33,980 nt of DNA. It comes from Bacteroidota bacterium (GTDB taxonomy: Bacteria; Bacteroidota; Bacteroidia; Chitinophagales; Chitinophagaceae). Below the pieces are notes generated by a model. That model made no database searches. It had not been told where the DNA came from and saw only the letters and a program-made list of their open reading frames with translations. The first letter of the stretch is position 1. Each line of letters begins with the position of its first letter. A program made the position numbers and the translations under genes. The stretch is taken from the NCBI GenBank assembly GCA_025356235.1, contig JANXUL010000010.1, positions 1-33,980 on the forward strand, in the 5' to 3' direction. Below are positions 8,599-16,956 of this stretch, piece by piece.

Positions 8599-9000
8599 CA
8601 GGCCCTCGATCAGTTCTTTGTATTGTATACGGTTAATGGGCTTTACCAGGTAATCGCTAACAGCTTTGTATTCTCTCGATTTCTGCATATCGTTGCTGTC
8701 AATAGAGGAACTTACCACATACACCACGATAAGCTTCGAGAACTTATTGCAGAGTTTATGGTATTCTTCTAAAAATTCCCAGCCATTCATGATGGGCATA
8801 TTGATGTCGAGGAAAATAACATCGGGTAATGTTTCCGGGTTGTTGTTGCTTTGGTCTCTGAAATAATTAATCGCATCGCTACCATTGTAGAACGACTGGA
8901 TCTTTTTAGCAAGGCCGGTAGCCTCCACAAGCTTGCGCGCTGTAAATTGGTAGATATTATCATCATCTATCAAACAAACATTATGTTTCGCAACCTCCAT
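8596..9000 (-). CDS. Receiver-only response regulator
   Basis: A 134-residue single REC domain. The acidic triad D12-D13-D14 (CLIDDDN), phospho-acceptor D65 in FLDINMPIMNGWEFL, the YVVSSS switch segment and the lysine of VKPI are present. The NMPxMNGWEFL sequence is typical of the stand-alone CheY-like proteins common in Bacteroidota. No output domain and no kinase gene are adjacent. The gene stands between dnaN (downstream, same strand) and recX (divergent). A Bacteroidota-type promoter lies upstream at 9064-9093. The TAG stop coincides with the edge of an intergenic repeat. Confidence 0.92.
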   Translation of the reverse strand: MEVAKHNVCLIDDDNIYQFTARKLVEATGLAKKIQSFYNGSDAINYFRDQSNNNPETLPDVIFLDINMPIMNGWEFLEEYHKLCNKFSKLIVVYVVSSSIDSNDMQKSREYKAVSDYLVKPINRIQYKELIEGL

Positions 9001-9048
9001 GTATATAGTAAATATTAAAGTATTGAATGTGGATAGTATGTGAGTCGT

Positions 9049-9064
9049 GTAGTGAACCCACTAC
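9049..9064. promoter_or_regulatory. Perfect 6-bp palindrome next to the receiver gene promoter
   Basis: GTAGTG-AACC-CACTAC is a perfect dyad with a 4-base spacer. It touches the -7 element of the minus-strand promoter at 9064-9071, where a repressor could bind. An operator role is a guess; a chance palindrome of this size is also possible. Confidence 0.3.
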
Positions 9065-9093
9065 AAATATAATATTTTTATCAAAAAAACCAA
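9064..9093 (-). promoter_or_regulatory. Likely promoter of the receiver gene at 8596-9000
   Basis: On the minus strand TATATTTG (9071-9064) is an exact TAnnTTTG -7 element. TTGG (9093-9090) lies 18 bases upstream as a weak -33-like element. The receiver ATG is 63 bases downstream. The same gap must also carry the divergent recX promoter. Confidence 0.5.
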
Positions 9094-9108
9094 GAAAGCA
9101 GCAAAAAA

Positions 9109-9588
9109 ATGCACCTCAGCTTAACGCCCAACCAGGCCTACCCCAAAATAAAGCACTATTGCGGCTACCGCGAAAGATGCCATTTTGAGGTAAAAGAGAG
9201 GCTTTTTGGTATGGGATTGCCCAAAAAAGAGGTAGAAATTCTACTTTCCAGGCTTATTGAAGAAGATTTTCTCAATGAAGAACGGTTCGCTATCCAGTTT
9301 GCAGGCGGCCATTTTCGCCAAAAAAAATGGGGAAAAGCGAAGATCGTATATGCCTTGAGGCAGAAAAGAGTTGGTGAAAATATTATTAAAAGGGCATTGA
9401 AAGAGATAGAAGAAGATGATTATACAGCATCTTTACAAAAACTGGCCATCGCAAAATGGGAAAGCCTGAAGGGGGGAAACTACATAACCCGCCAGGTTAA
9501 AACTAACGCTTACCTGCTTCAAAAAGGATATGAGGCACAGTTAATTCAACGCATTATTGCTGGGATAAGGGCCGGAAGGAAAGAATAG
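9109..9588 (+). CDS. recX: Regulatory protein RecX
   Basis: A 159-residue cytosolic protein of the RecX family, which binds RecA filaments and modulates recombination and the SOS response. It shows the tandem three-helix repeats: an N-terminal ALxYL-like part with RERCHFEVKERL, then LIEEDFLNEERFAIQFAGGHFRQKKWGKAKIVYALRQK with the typical DFLNEERFA-F...KWG signature, and a C-terminal KGYEAQLIQRII helix. The length is usual. recA is not in the window. It is divergent from the receiver gene, and the next gene on this strand begins 25 bases later. Confidence 0.93.
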   Translation: MHLSLTPNQAYPKIKHYCGYRERCHFEVKERLFGMGLPKKEVEILLSRLIEEDFLNEERFAIQFAGGHFRQKKWGKAKIVYALRQKRVGENIIKRALKEIEEDDYTASLQKLAIAKWESLKGGNYITRQVKTNAYLLQKGYEAQLIQRIIAGIRAGRKE

Positions 9589-9613
9589 ACGTATCTGAAA
9601 TGAATGAACTATT

Positions 9614-10558
9614 ATGTTGAAAAGCTTGCTTATACCGGCATTTTGTATGCTGCTATCTGCTGTTTATGCGCAGCAAAAACAAGGGGATTATTTTAGGCGT
9701 GAATTGTCGTTTACCAACGACAATGATGCGTATCTTTTTCAAAAAAAGGATGCTAATTATACCAATGGCCTCTTTTTAAAGCTAACCACTGCTGCCCAAA
9801 AAAACGGAAACAAAACAGTAAGGTCCTACGAAATAGGACAAATGATCTATACCCCGCTTATCCGCAAAACAGCGGCCCCTGAAGATATAGACAGACCTTA
9901 TTGCGGGTATTTATTTTTTAAATACAATGAGTCGCAGTTTTTTGCTAAGGAGTCAGTCCTGCAATACAGTGTTTCGCTTGGCGTGGTAGGTGCCGCTTCT
10001 TTTGGAGAAGATATGCAGAACAGCTACCATAAATTTTTAAGATACGCCCCATTTACCGGATGGCAGTACCAGGTACAAAATGCCTTGGGCATAGATTTGG
10101 GATTTAATTATGCTAGAACCATAATTGAAGATTCTTCCTGGCTGAAATGGGTGCCCGATATACAGGTAAACCTGGGCAGTACATTTACCAACGCCAAACT
10201 TGGGGCTTATCTCTGTGTGGGAAGTTTTGAAAAAAACAGTAACAGTGCTTTGTGGAATGCGAGGGTACAGAACAAGGCTACTCAAACAAACCGAAAATAT
10301 GAACTGTTTGCCTACTGGCATCCTCAAATTATTTTTCAGGCATACAATGCTACTGTTGAGGGAGGACTGTTTTCTAAAGGTAACGGTGCCGTTTTAGGAG
10401 AAACAGAACCATGGATGTTTCAACAAACCTGGGGACTTTGTTATGCGCAGGGGCGATGGACAACTAAAATCGAATTAATATACCAAAGCAGGGAAGCGGT
10501 TACACAAAAAAATCCACAGCGCTATGGGTCTCTGCAGTTGGGTTATCGTTTGCATTAA
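9614..10558 (+). CDS. LpxR-like lipid A deacylase family protein (DUF2219), outer-membrane barrel
   Basis: A 314-residue protein with a signal peptide cleaved after VYA (about residue 19). The mature N-terminus SFTNDNDAYLF...NYTNGLFLKL corresponds to the ND...YTNG motif of LpxR, which removes the 3'-acyloxyacyl chains from lipid A at the outer membrane. N37-D38 would be the active-site Asn/Asp. H139 (SYHKFL), followed by PFTGWQYQVQN, fits the catalytic-His region (H...GW..Q). The residue pair after QN, usually EP-like in the family, reads AL here. The rest is alternating beta-strand sequence ending in an aromatic LQLGYRLH, as expected of a barrel. No lpx genes are adjacent. Activity is inferred from family only. 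Confidence 0.82.
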   Translation: MLKSLLIPAFCMLLSAVYAQQKQGDYFRRELSFTNDNDAYLFQKKDANYTNGLFLKLTTAAQKNGNKTVRSYEIGQMIYTPLIRKTAAPEDIDRPYCGYLFFKYNESQFFAKESVLQYSVSLGVVGAASFGEDMQNSYHKFLRYAPFTGWQYQVQNALGIDLGFNYARTIIEDSSWLKWVPDIQVNLGSTFTNAKLGAYLCVGSFEKNSNSALWNARVQNKATQTNRKYELFAYWHPQIIFQAYNATVEGGLFSKGNGAVLGETEPWMFQQTWGLCYAQGRWTTKIELIYQSREAVTQKNPQRYGSLQLGYRLH

Positions 10559-10680
10559 CTTGCACTTGTAATTATCATTGGTGCCTGGAAGATAAGGTTA
10601 GCCGCAGATTTTCAGATGGCGTACCGGTTATTTATAATCTGCAGCTGATTTTTATTTGATACGGCAAATAAACAAACATC

Positions 10681-11481
10681 ATGCCTTCTCTTACCCTTTC
10701 ATTAGTGCAAACCCATTTATTTTGGGAAGATAAAAAAGCCAATCTTGCCATGCTCGAAACAAAGATCATGGGCATTGCTGAAAAAACAGAACTGGTGATA
10801 TTACCCGAAATGTTCAGCACCGGATTTAGTATGAAACCCAAACTTCTTGCCGAAACGATGGACGGGGAAACGATTTCCTGGATGAAAAAAGTTGCAGCAG
10901 CAAAAAAAATAATCCTCACCGGAAGCGTGATGATTAAAGAAGATGGCCATTTTTTTAACCGTCTTTTATGGGTATTGCCTAACGGAACATTGGGCCATTA
11001 CGATAAACGCCACCGCTTTGCATTTGGTGGTGAACATGAAGAATACACACCGGGCAGGAAACGATTGATCGCCAGTGTAAAAGGATGGAAGATTAACCTG
11101 TTGATCTGTTACGACCTGCGCTTTCCGGTATGGGCAAGGCAGCAAAGCAACGAAGTGCCTGAGTATGACATACTTTTATATGTAGCCAACTGGCCTGAAC
11201 GCAGAAACTATGCGTGGAAAACATTACTTGCAGCGAGGGCTATCGAAAACCAGTGTTATGTGGTAGGAGTGAACAGGGTTGGAAATGATGGTAATGGTAT
11301 TAACCATAGCGGTGATAGTATGGTGATAGATGCAGTAGGAGCTACTTTATACCATAATGCAACAGGAGAAGACATTCATACCATCGTATTGCAAAAAGAA
11401 CCGTTGGAGGAAATAAGGGAAAAATTTCCTTTCTGGAAAGATGCCGATGGTTTTAATATAATAGAAACTGATGGAGAATAA
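10681..11481 (+). CDS. Omega-amidase / YafV-type carbon-nitrogen hydrolase
   Basis: A 266-residue cytosolic enzyme of the nitrilase superfamily. The catalytic triad is complete: E43 in LPEMFSTGF, K109 in HYDKRHRF and C143 in LICYDLRFP. The FSTGFSM and KRHRFAFGGEHEEYTPG segments are typical of YafV/Nit2-like omega-amidases, which hydrolyse alpha-ketoglutaramate or alpha-ketosuccinamate as a metabolite-repair step. The start is the ATG at 10681. Its last 11 bases overlap the start of nagA (ATG at 11471), so the two are probably translationally coupled. Confidence 0.93.
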   Translation: MPSLTLSLVQTHLFWEDKKANLAMLETKIMGIAEKTELVILPEMFSTGFSMKPKLLAETMDGETISWMKKVAAAKKIILTGSVMIKEDGHFFNRLLWVLPNGTLGHYDKRHRFAFGGEHEEYTPGRKRLIASVKGWKINLLICYDLRFPVWARQQSNEVPEYDILLYVANWPERRNYAWKTLLAARAIENQCYVVGVNRVGNDGNGINHSGDSMVIDAVGATLYHNATGEDIHTIVLQKEPLEEIREKFPFWKDADGFNIIETDGE

Positions 11482-12571
11482 CCTACAACTATATAAAGCC
11501 GAAAAAGTGTTTACCGGAAGCGAATGGCTTTCGCAACATACGGTTGTGGTATCACACGGGAAAATTGTTGAGCTACTTCCGTCTGAAAATATTTCCGGCA
11601 AACCCGTTTCCAGTTATCACCTATTGGCGCCGGCATTCATAGATATTCAGATTTATGGCGCGTATGGAAAATTATTAGCGGTATATCCTGAAGCCGATTC
11701 TTTGCATAAATTATATACGTATTGTTCAGAAGGCGGTGCTTCTCATTTTCAACCAACAGTGGCTACCAACGCATTCAAAGTTTTTTATAAATGTATTGAT
11801 GCGGTGAGGGCTTATTGGGAGGAGGGCGGGAAGGGCTGTATCGGTTTACATATAGAAGGTCCGTGGATCAACCCGATAAAAAAAGGCGCACACACTGAAT
11901 CGTTTATTCATTCACCTACTCCCGGGGAAGTAAAAGAACTACTGGAATATGGTAAGGGAGTTATTTCCATGATCACACTCGCCCCGGAAGTTTGTAGTAA
12001 AGAAGTGATGGCCCTGATACGGTCATATAATGTAATTATTTCTGCTGGCCACAGTAATGCCAATTATGAAGTGGCTACTGCTGCTTTTGATGATGGTATT
12101 AGCACGGCTACTCATTTATACAATGCCATGAGTCCTTTGCAACACCGCTCACCCGGAATGGTAGGGGCTATTTTCAATCACCCAACAGTTATGGCAAGTG
12201 TTGTGCCCGACGGGTTTCATGTTGATTTTTCTGCGATACAGATTGCGAAAAAAATATTGAAAGAAAGATTGTTTGTAATTACTGATGCAGTAACTGAAAC
12301 AAGCGAAGGCGAAAACCCCCATCATTTATCTGGAGATAAATATGAATCAAAGGGTATATTAAGTGGTTCGGCTTTAACCATGGCGAAATCTTTGCGTAAC
12401 CTGGTTAACCTTGCAGGTATTGATTTAGATGAAGCTTTGCGAATGGTAAGTACATACCCGGCGCAGGCAATGCAAAAAGCAAATACCATGGGCAGAATTG
12501 AAAAAGGCTATGATGCTAATCTTGTTTTTTTAGATGAGTTACTGGAGGTAAAAAGATTGATTAACGGATAA
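11471..12571 (+). CDS. nagA: N-acetylglucosamine-6-phosphate deacetylase
   Basis: A 366-residue amidohydrolase-superfamily enzyme that deacetylates GlcNAc-6-P to GlcN-6-P in amino-sugar and cell-wall recycling. Landmarks are IDIQIYGAYG (the DxQxxG form of the first metal motif), LHIEGPWINPIKKGAH, ISAGHSNANYE, ATHLYNAMSPLQHRSPG and the catalytic Asp in FVITDAVTE. The C-terminal GRIEKGYDANLVFLD closes the amidohydrolase beta-sandwich. The length is a little short of the usual 380 but complete. The ATG overlaps the end of the omega-amidase gene by 11 bases. No nagB is nearby. Confidence 0.95.
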   Translation: MENNLQLYKAEKVFTGSEWLSQHTVVVSHGKIVELLPSENISGKPVSSYHLLAPAFIDIQIYGAYGKLLAVYPEADSLHKLYTYCSEGGASHFQPTVATNAFKVFYKCIDAVRAYWEEGGKGCIGLHIEGPWINPIKKGAHTESFIHSPTPGEVKELLEYGKGVISMITLAPEVCSKEVMALIRSYNVIISAGHSNANYEVATAAFDDGISTATHLYNAMSPLQHRSPGMVGAIFNHPTVMASVVPDGFHVDFSAIQIAKKILKERLFVITDAVTETSEGENPHHLSGDKYESKGILSGSALTMAKSLRNLVNLAGIDLDEALRMVSTYPAQAMQKANTMGRIEKGYDANLVFLDELLEVKRLING

Positions 12572-12654
12572 AATTTATTGCAATGGGAGTTGTATTTTTT
12601 ATGTACATCTATGGCAATCCTTCTTCCTATAACCCATAAATAAAAAAGCAGGGT

Positions 12655-13389
12655 TTATTTTGCAGCAGCACGCCTTCTTTTCCCACCGGCTAAATCTGAA
12701 ATAATCTTGTCAAGAAAAACCGCGCTGCCAATACTCCAGTACCAGCCGTCGTAATTGTATTTAAGATCGCTGTTGAATACTGCTTTGCGTAAACCGATCA
12801 TTCCATTCAATCCCAGATACGTAAGAAAATGCAGGCCCTTTATGTCGGGCATGATAAGATTTACTGAGTAGCCCATACCTGCCGGAATAAAATCCTGTTT
12901 CTCACTCTTTGTTAAAAACCGGCCACGTATTTTATTGGTAGAATCCAGTTCGGCTTTTCCATAACCGATTTCAAACACCATACTCATTTCCCACCGTTTC
13001 CTGCGGAATAAAAAAGGTTCATAATAGATGGTGCCATAATAAAGGCTCTTGGTTAATTGATTGATAGGGATACCCGTTGCATCCAGCTTGATGCCTGCCG
13101 ACTCTTGTTTTAAAAAATACCCACCAATACCCACCTTATACTTATCATTTACCGATAGCCCGATGCGGTAACCCCAGATACTCACACCTTCTTTATCAAT
13201 AAAAGAAAAACGCTGGTCAAAATCACCGGCAGGTTTTAAGGAAAGCTTTTTTTTCTTCGGGATCGAATCAGTTTTCATGACCCGCGCTGTATCGGAACCC
13301 TGTGCAGATGCGGCGCTATGAAAGCCGGCTATTGTTGTTAGCAACAACAGTAAGCGTAATAGGGATATGTTACGATATGTTTGGCGCAT
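12655..13389 (-). CDS. Exported protein of unknown function, probable outer-membrane barrel
   Basis: A 244-residue protein I do not recognise. A signal peptide (MRQTYRNISLLRLLLLLTTI... ending in ASAQ, about residue 30) is followed by a short Lys-rich linker (PKKKKLSLKPAG). Next come alternating strands rich in Tyr, Gly and Trp: SIWGYRIGLSVNDKYKVGIGGYFLK, SLYYGTIYYEPFLF and WEMSMVFEIGYG. This pattern suggests an outer-membrane beta barrel or periplasmic beta-rich protein. The C-terminus is basic (GGKRRRAAAK), which is unusual for a barrel, since these often end in an aromatic residue. It follows the S41 peptidase gene by 48 bases on the same strand and may be co-transcribed with it. Confidence 0.75.
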   Translation of the reverse strand: MRQTYRNISLLRLLLLLTTIAGFHSAASAQGSDTARVMKTDSIPKKKKLSLKPAGDFDQRFSFIDKEGVSIWGYRIGLSVNDKYKVGIGGYFLKQESAGIKLDATGIPINQLTKSLYYGTIYYEPFLFRRKRWEMSMVFEIGYGKAELDSTNKIRGRFLTKSEKQDFIPAGMGYSVNLIMPDIKGLHFLTYLGLNGMIGLRKAVFNSDLKYNYDGWYWSIGSAVFLDKIISDLAGGKRRRAAAK

Positions 13390-13437
13390 GATAATTATGA
13401 TGCAAAATAATACATTCGGTGTTAAAACAAGAGCGGC

Positions 13438-14922
13438 TTAGAAAGTCTTTTGCTGTATCATCTCCCTGATTTTTTGCATTTTCAGGTCAACCCCTTTTTT
13501 AATTGCCTGTGAAGAAGGGCCTATTTCAATGTCAGGAATAATGCCATGGCCCTTGGGCCGGGTAGAATCCATCACTAACCGATACATAGGCAAACTAACC
13601 CGTAAACCTGTATTTGGGAGAACAATTGTGGGGATATGCATGGCAGAACTACCATAATAGCCCCCACCGGTTTCTTCGCCTACCAGTTTTACATTCTTTT
13701 GCCCTTTCAGGTAAGAAATGAACATGGCTGTAGCAGAAAAACTATACCCCCCCTGCACCAGGTAAACATCTCCATTAAAATGATATTTTTTTTGCGGTTG
13801 AAAGAGATGTGTTTCGTAATAACGTAAATGTATCAGGCCGTCTTCCATTTTATGTGCACCAAAGTTCATAGCAAGCCAATAGGTCCAACTGGGGTTGATG
13901 TAACGTCCATATTTGAAACGCCTGCTGATGGCTACAACACTGTCGCCTACTTTAAACGGATGATCGGTTAAATACTGGGTGAGCAAAATACTGTTACTCA
14001 CTTTGCCCCCGCCATTTTCACGCAGGTCAATTACAAGATGCTGTATATGTTGTTGCCGGATGGTTTTGAAAGAATGCCTGAAGAACCCCCTGATATTTCC
14101 ACCCGTAAAAGAGGTTAGCCGGATAAATGCTGTATTGAGCGCGGTGTCAATAACTATGCCGCGCCTGGATAATAATCTGGCTTCTCTGATTTGTTTGCGC
14201 GTTGGTTTTACAAAAGGGAATAACGGGGTGGCCCTGTTTTTTTTGCTTGTATCAATGGTTGGCCTGAAATTTTTTATCGTAGTAACTGTCTCTGTACCGG
14301 TTGAATCAATATATGAAACGATATAAGAACTGTCTAAGCCCAATATGGTTTTATACCAGGCCGGGAAATTACCACTAACTACCTGGCTTTTATAATTAAA
14401 CGAGAAACCGTCTGATGTAATATATTGAAATAAGGTATCGAGAAGTTGCCGGTTGGTTTTTCCATTAATGCCGGTTATGATGGTGCCGCGTTTGAAAATA
14501 GTGTCCCTAGGAAGGAAGCTGCTTACCACCACTAAACTATCGCCCCAGGTTTTTAAAAGCAAGGGAAATTGCGGGTAGCGAAAATGCGCTGCAATTTTTT
14601 CATACTTTTTTGAGAAACGTACCGAAGTGTGCCCACAACGTATTTTACTGATTACCCAGGCTACTTTGTTTTTAAATTGTACTTCATTTAGTGAATCGGT
14701 TATACTGTTGATGGCAGTTTGAAAACAGGCATCAATACTGTCTTTTGGCGTGTACCAATATAAACTCGGGTGATTGGCTTCGAGGATTTTTTTTAGTAAA
14801 AGAAAATCTTCCTTTAAAATACCCGGCGCTATTTTTGGTAGCGGGGTAAATTGTTTTTGTGCATCAGCACGCTGGATACTAATTGAAAGCAACAGACAGA
14901 AAAGCGTGGTCATTTGTTTCAT
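13438..14922 (-). CDS. S41 family peptidase (C-terminal-processing-protease-like), exported
   Basis: A 494-residue protein with a signal peptide (MKQMTTLFCLLLSISIQRADA). A GHTSV motif follows the N-terminal helical part. A PDZ-like segment contains GTIITGINGKTNRQLLD. The S41 core has LVIDLRENGGGKVSNS, the nucleophile S396 in GGYSFSATAMF and GEETGGG after KGQKNVKLV, whose Lys fits the S41 Ser/Lys dyad region. The end, LPMYRLVMDSTRPKGHGIIPD, is typical of Bacteroidota S41 enzymes. It probably acts in the periplasm or on the cell surface; the substrate is unknown. The ATG at 14922 is preferred over a TTG two codons upstream. It starts 9 bases after the thiL stop, so the two are likely in one operon. 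Confidence 0.92.
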   Translation of the reverse strand: MKQMTTLFCLLLSISIQRADAQKQFTPLPKIAPGILKEDFLLLKKILEANHPSLYWYTPKDSIDACFQTAINSITDSLNEVQFKNKVAWVISKIRCGHTSVRFSKKYEKIAAHFRYPQFPLLLKTWGDSLVVVSSFLPRDTIFKRGTIITGINGKTNRQLLDTLFQYITSDGFSFNYKSQVVSGNFPAWYKTILGLDSSYIVSYIDSTGTETVTTIKNFRPTIDTSKKNRATPLFPFVKPTRKQIREARLLSRRGIVIDTALNTAFIRLTSFTGGNIRGFFRHSFKTIRQQHIQHLVIDLRENGGGKVSNSILLTQYLTDHPFKVGDSVVAISRRFKYGRYINPSWTYWLAMNFGAHKMEDGLIHLRYYETHLFQPQKKYHFNGDVYLVQGGYSFSATAMFISYLKGQKNVKLVGEETGGGYYGSSAMHIPTIVLPNTGLRVSLPMYRLVMDSTRPKGHGIIPDIEIGPSSQAIKKGVDLKMQKIREMIQQKTF

Positions 14923-14931
14923 ACACAATAA

Positions 14932-15966
14932 TTATTGTGTAATGGCATTCCAGCCCTGTGCCGTAATATCGAAACTGTTACCACCCTTGGTTAATAATTT
15001 ACAACCTTCCGTTATCTCTGTCATGTAACCGATCACGCTGATCTCTTCATTCAATGTGATCTTATCGTGGTCTTCCTGCTTTAATGTAAAGATCAGTTCG
15101 TAATCCTCTCCACCATTGAGGGCGCAAACGGTGGGGTCGAGCCCGAATTTGTAGGCGGCCTTCCGGCTTTCATCCGATATCGGTATTTTTTCTTCGTATA
15201 ACCTGCAGCCCAAATTGCTTTGTTTACAGAGGTGCAGCACTTCGCTGCTGATGCCATCGCTCACATCCATCATCGCTGTAGGAACAATACTGTTCTGTTC
15301 AAAAAACTCAATGATATCTTTTCTCGCTTCCGGCTTTAATAAACGGCCAACCACATAACTTTCATTTTCAAGGTCGGGCTGTACCTTAGGGTTTTCGAGA
15401 TAGATTTTCTTTTCCCTTTCCATCAATGTTAAACCCAAAAACGCAGCGCCAAGATCGCCGCTAACACAGATCAGGTCACCTGTTTGGGCGGTGCTGCGTT
15501 TTACAAATTTATCGGGTGCCACTTCGCCAATAGCAGTAACAGAAACGATAAATCCTTTATTGGAAGAAGAGGTATCGCCCCCTACCAGGTCAACCCCGTG
15601 TTTTTCACACGCTATATAAACACCTTCATAAAAATCGTCCAGGGCTTCCAGGCTAAAGCGGTTACTGATACCAATGCTGATGGTAATTTGTGTGGGGGTG
15701 GCATTCATGGCATACACATCACTCAGGTTTACCATTACGGCTTTGTAGCCTAAGTGTTTCATAGGGGTGTACATCAGATCGAAATGGATACCTTCAATCA
15801 GGAGGTCGGTAGTAACCACGGTTTGTTTACCATAATGGTCGATAACAGCGGCATCATCCCCTACACTTAATATAGTTGAAGCATTATGTATCTCAAAATT
15901 TTTAGTGAGATGGTCTATTAAACCAAATTCTCCCAGTTCTGCTATTTCTGTTCTCTGCTCACTCAT
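14932..15966 (-). CDS. thiL: Thiamine-monophosphate kinase
   Basis: A 344-residue cytosolic enzyme that phosphorylates thiamine monophosphate to thiamine diphosphate, the active cofactor. ThiL signatures are GEFGLIDHL at the N-terminus, VGDDAAVID (metal/ATP site), TDLLIEGIHFDL, YKAVMVNLSDVYAM, VGGDTSSS, AFLGL, MMDVSDGISSEVLHL and LNGGEDYELIFT. The length is usual. The S41 peptidase gene begins 9 bases after its stop. No other thi gene and no TPP riboswitch is seen nearby. Confidence 0.97.
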   Translation of the reverse strand: MSEQRTEIAELGEFGLIDHLTKNFEIHNASTILSVGDDAAVIDHYGKQTVVTTDLLIEGIHFDLMYTPMKHLGYKAVMVNLSDVYAMNATPTQITISIGISNRFSLEALDDFYEGVYIACEKHGVDLVGGDTSSSNKGFIVSVTAIGEVAPDKFVKRSTAQTGDLICVSGDLGAAFLGLTLMEREKKIYLENPKVQPDLENESYVVGRLLKPEARKDIIEFFEQNSIVPTAMMDVSDGISSEVLHLCKQSNLGCRLYEEKIPISDESRKAAYKFGLDPTVCALNGGEDYELIFTLKQEDHDKITLNEEISVIGYMTEITEGCKLLTKGGNSFDITAQGWNAITQ

Positions 15967-16037
15967 AATTATTTTTTAACTGTTTATTTTTTTGCAACAG
16001 GCAACACGGGCTCTTTCCGGGTAACCTGATAATGTAT

Positions 16038-16817
16038 TTATACATCAGCACCATTCACCACCGCCACCAATTCATCATGAATTTTTCCATTGGTTGCAAT
16101 TATATGTGGCTGATAAGGCGAATAGCGGTCGCCTTTAAAATCGGTTACTTTTCCTCCTGCTTCTTCTACTATCAAAAAACCTGCGGCGCTATCCCAGGCC
16201 TGCAATTTGTGTTCATAAAATCCATCAAACCTGCCTGCGGCCACCCAGCAGAGATCAATGGCGGCACTACCTAACCTTCTTACGGGAACCCCTTTGCGAA
16301 TTAGTTTTTCGAATACCTGTAATGGACCATTGGGCGCATCAAGATAGGTATAGGGGAAACCGGTAACCAGGCAGCTGTTTATAACAGCTGTTTTATCACT
16401 TACATGAATGAGTTTATCGTTCAACGTTGCCCCAAATCCATGCTGGGCAAAGAACAATTCGTTTAGAAGGGGGTTGTAAACCGCACCCATGATCATCTGG
16501 CCATTATGCTCAACACCGATACTCACACAGCAAATGGGTATACCATTAGCAAAGTTCACGGTCCCGTCAATAGGATCAATGATCCATTTATAAGCAGAAT
16601 CCATAACAATTTCACCCGTTTCCTCGCTTAGTATATAATGGTCGGGAAATTCTTTTTGGATCACTTCAAAAATCGCTTTTTCAGCCGCATGGTCAGCTTC
16701 AGTAACCAGGTTATTGATACCTTCTTTATTACTTATCTTGAATTCGCCGTTGAAAAAATGGGTCAATTGTGCGGCCCCGGCTTCTATTGCCTTTAACAGC
16801 GTGTGCTTTAACATCAT
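16038..16817 (-). CDS. Inositol monophosphatase family protein (SuhB/CysQ-like)
   Basis: A 259-residue Mg2+-dependent, Li+-sensitive-type phosphatase. The metal residues are present: E65/E66 in SEETG, D81 and D84 in IDPIDGTVNFANG, and the distal Asp of AWDSAAGFLIVEEAGG. The N-terminal NLVTEADHAAEKAI helix is also typical. Family members hydrolyse myo-inositol phosphates, other sugar phosphates or PAP; the spread of the motifs is closest to SuhB-like enzymes, but the substrate is uncertain. Start: MM at 16817 or 16814. A TACTTTTG promoter element ends only 4 bases before the ATG, so the mRNA may be leaderless. It may be co-transcribed with thiL, 71 bases downstream. Confidence 0.92.
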   Translation of the reverse strand: MMLKHTLLKAIEAGAAQLTHFFNGEFKISNKEGINNLVTEADHAAEKAIFEVIQKEFPDHYILSEETGEIVMDSAYKWIIDPIDGTVNFANGIPICCVSIGVEHNGQMIMGAVYNPLLNELFFAQHGFGATLNDKLIHVSDKTAVINSCLVTGFPYTYLDAPNGPLQVFEKLIRKGVPVRRLGSAAIDLCWVAAGRFDGFYEHKLQAWDSAAGFLIVEEAGGKVTDFKGDRYSPYQPHIIATNGKIHDELVAVVNGADV

Positions 16818-16821
16818 GCCG

Positions 16822-16829
16822 CAAAAGTA
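16822..16829 (-). promoter_or_regulatory. TAnnTTTG -7 element directly before the inositol-phosphatase gene
   Basis: The minus strand reads TACTTTTG, an exact TAnnTTTG match, with just 4 bases (CGGC) before the ATG at 16817. Transcription would start about at the start codon. The region where a -33 element is expected is occupied by one arm of the inverted repeat 16839-16938, and no TTTG is seen there. Confidence 0.45.
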
Positions 16830-16838
16830 ATGAAGATG

Positions 16839-16938
16839 CAGGATACTGGGGTCTGGATGCTGGATGGAAGGATGAAGGAACCCCGACTATATCTAGTATT
16901 GAGCATCCAACATCCAGAAACCAGAATCCAGTATCTTG
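16839..16938. repeat. Long imperfect inverted repeat of the 'CCAGAATCCAGTATC' type
   Basis: The left arm has CAGGATACTGG (16839-16849) followed by TCTGGATGCTGGATG (to about 16866). The right arm has CATCCAACATCCAGA (from 16904) and then CCAGTATCTTG (16928-16938). The arms pair over about 26 positions with two G-T wobbles and one bulge of roughly 9 bases, around a central loop of about 37 bases. Internally it stutters (CATCCA, CATCCAG, CCAGAA, CCAG). It lies between two divergent genes. No terminal target duplication is evident. Confidence 0.7.
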
Positions 16939-16956
16939 TAACCAGAACCTTTTTTC

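Noticed and set aside
10601-10645. Possible terminator after the LpxR-like gene (GCAGATT ... AATCTGC, then a T-rich stretch)
   Set aside because: The stem is only 7 bp with a loop of about 25 bases, and the T-rich part does not follow directly.
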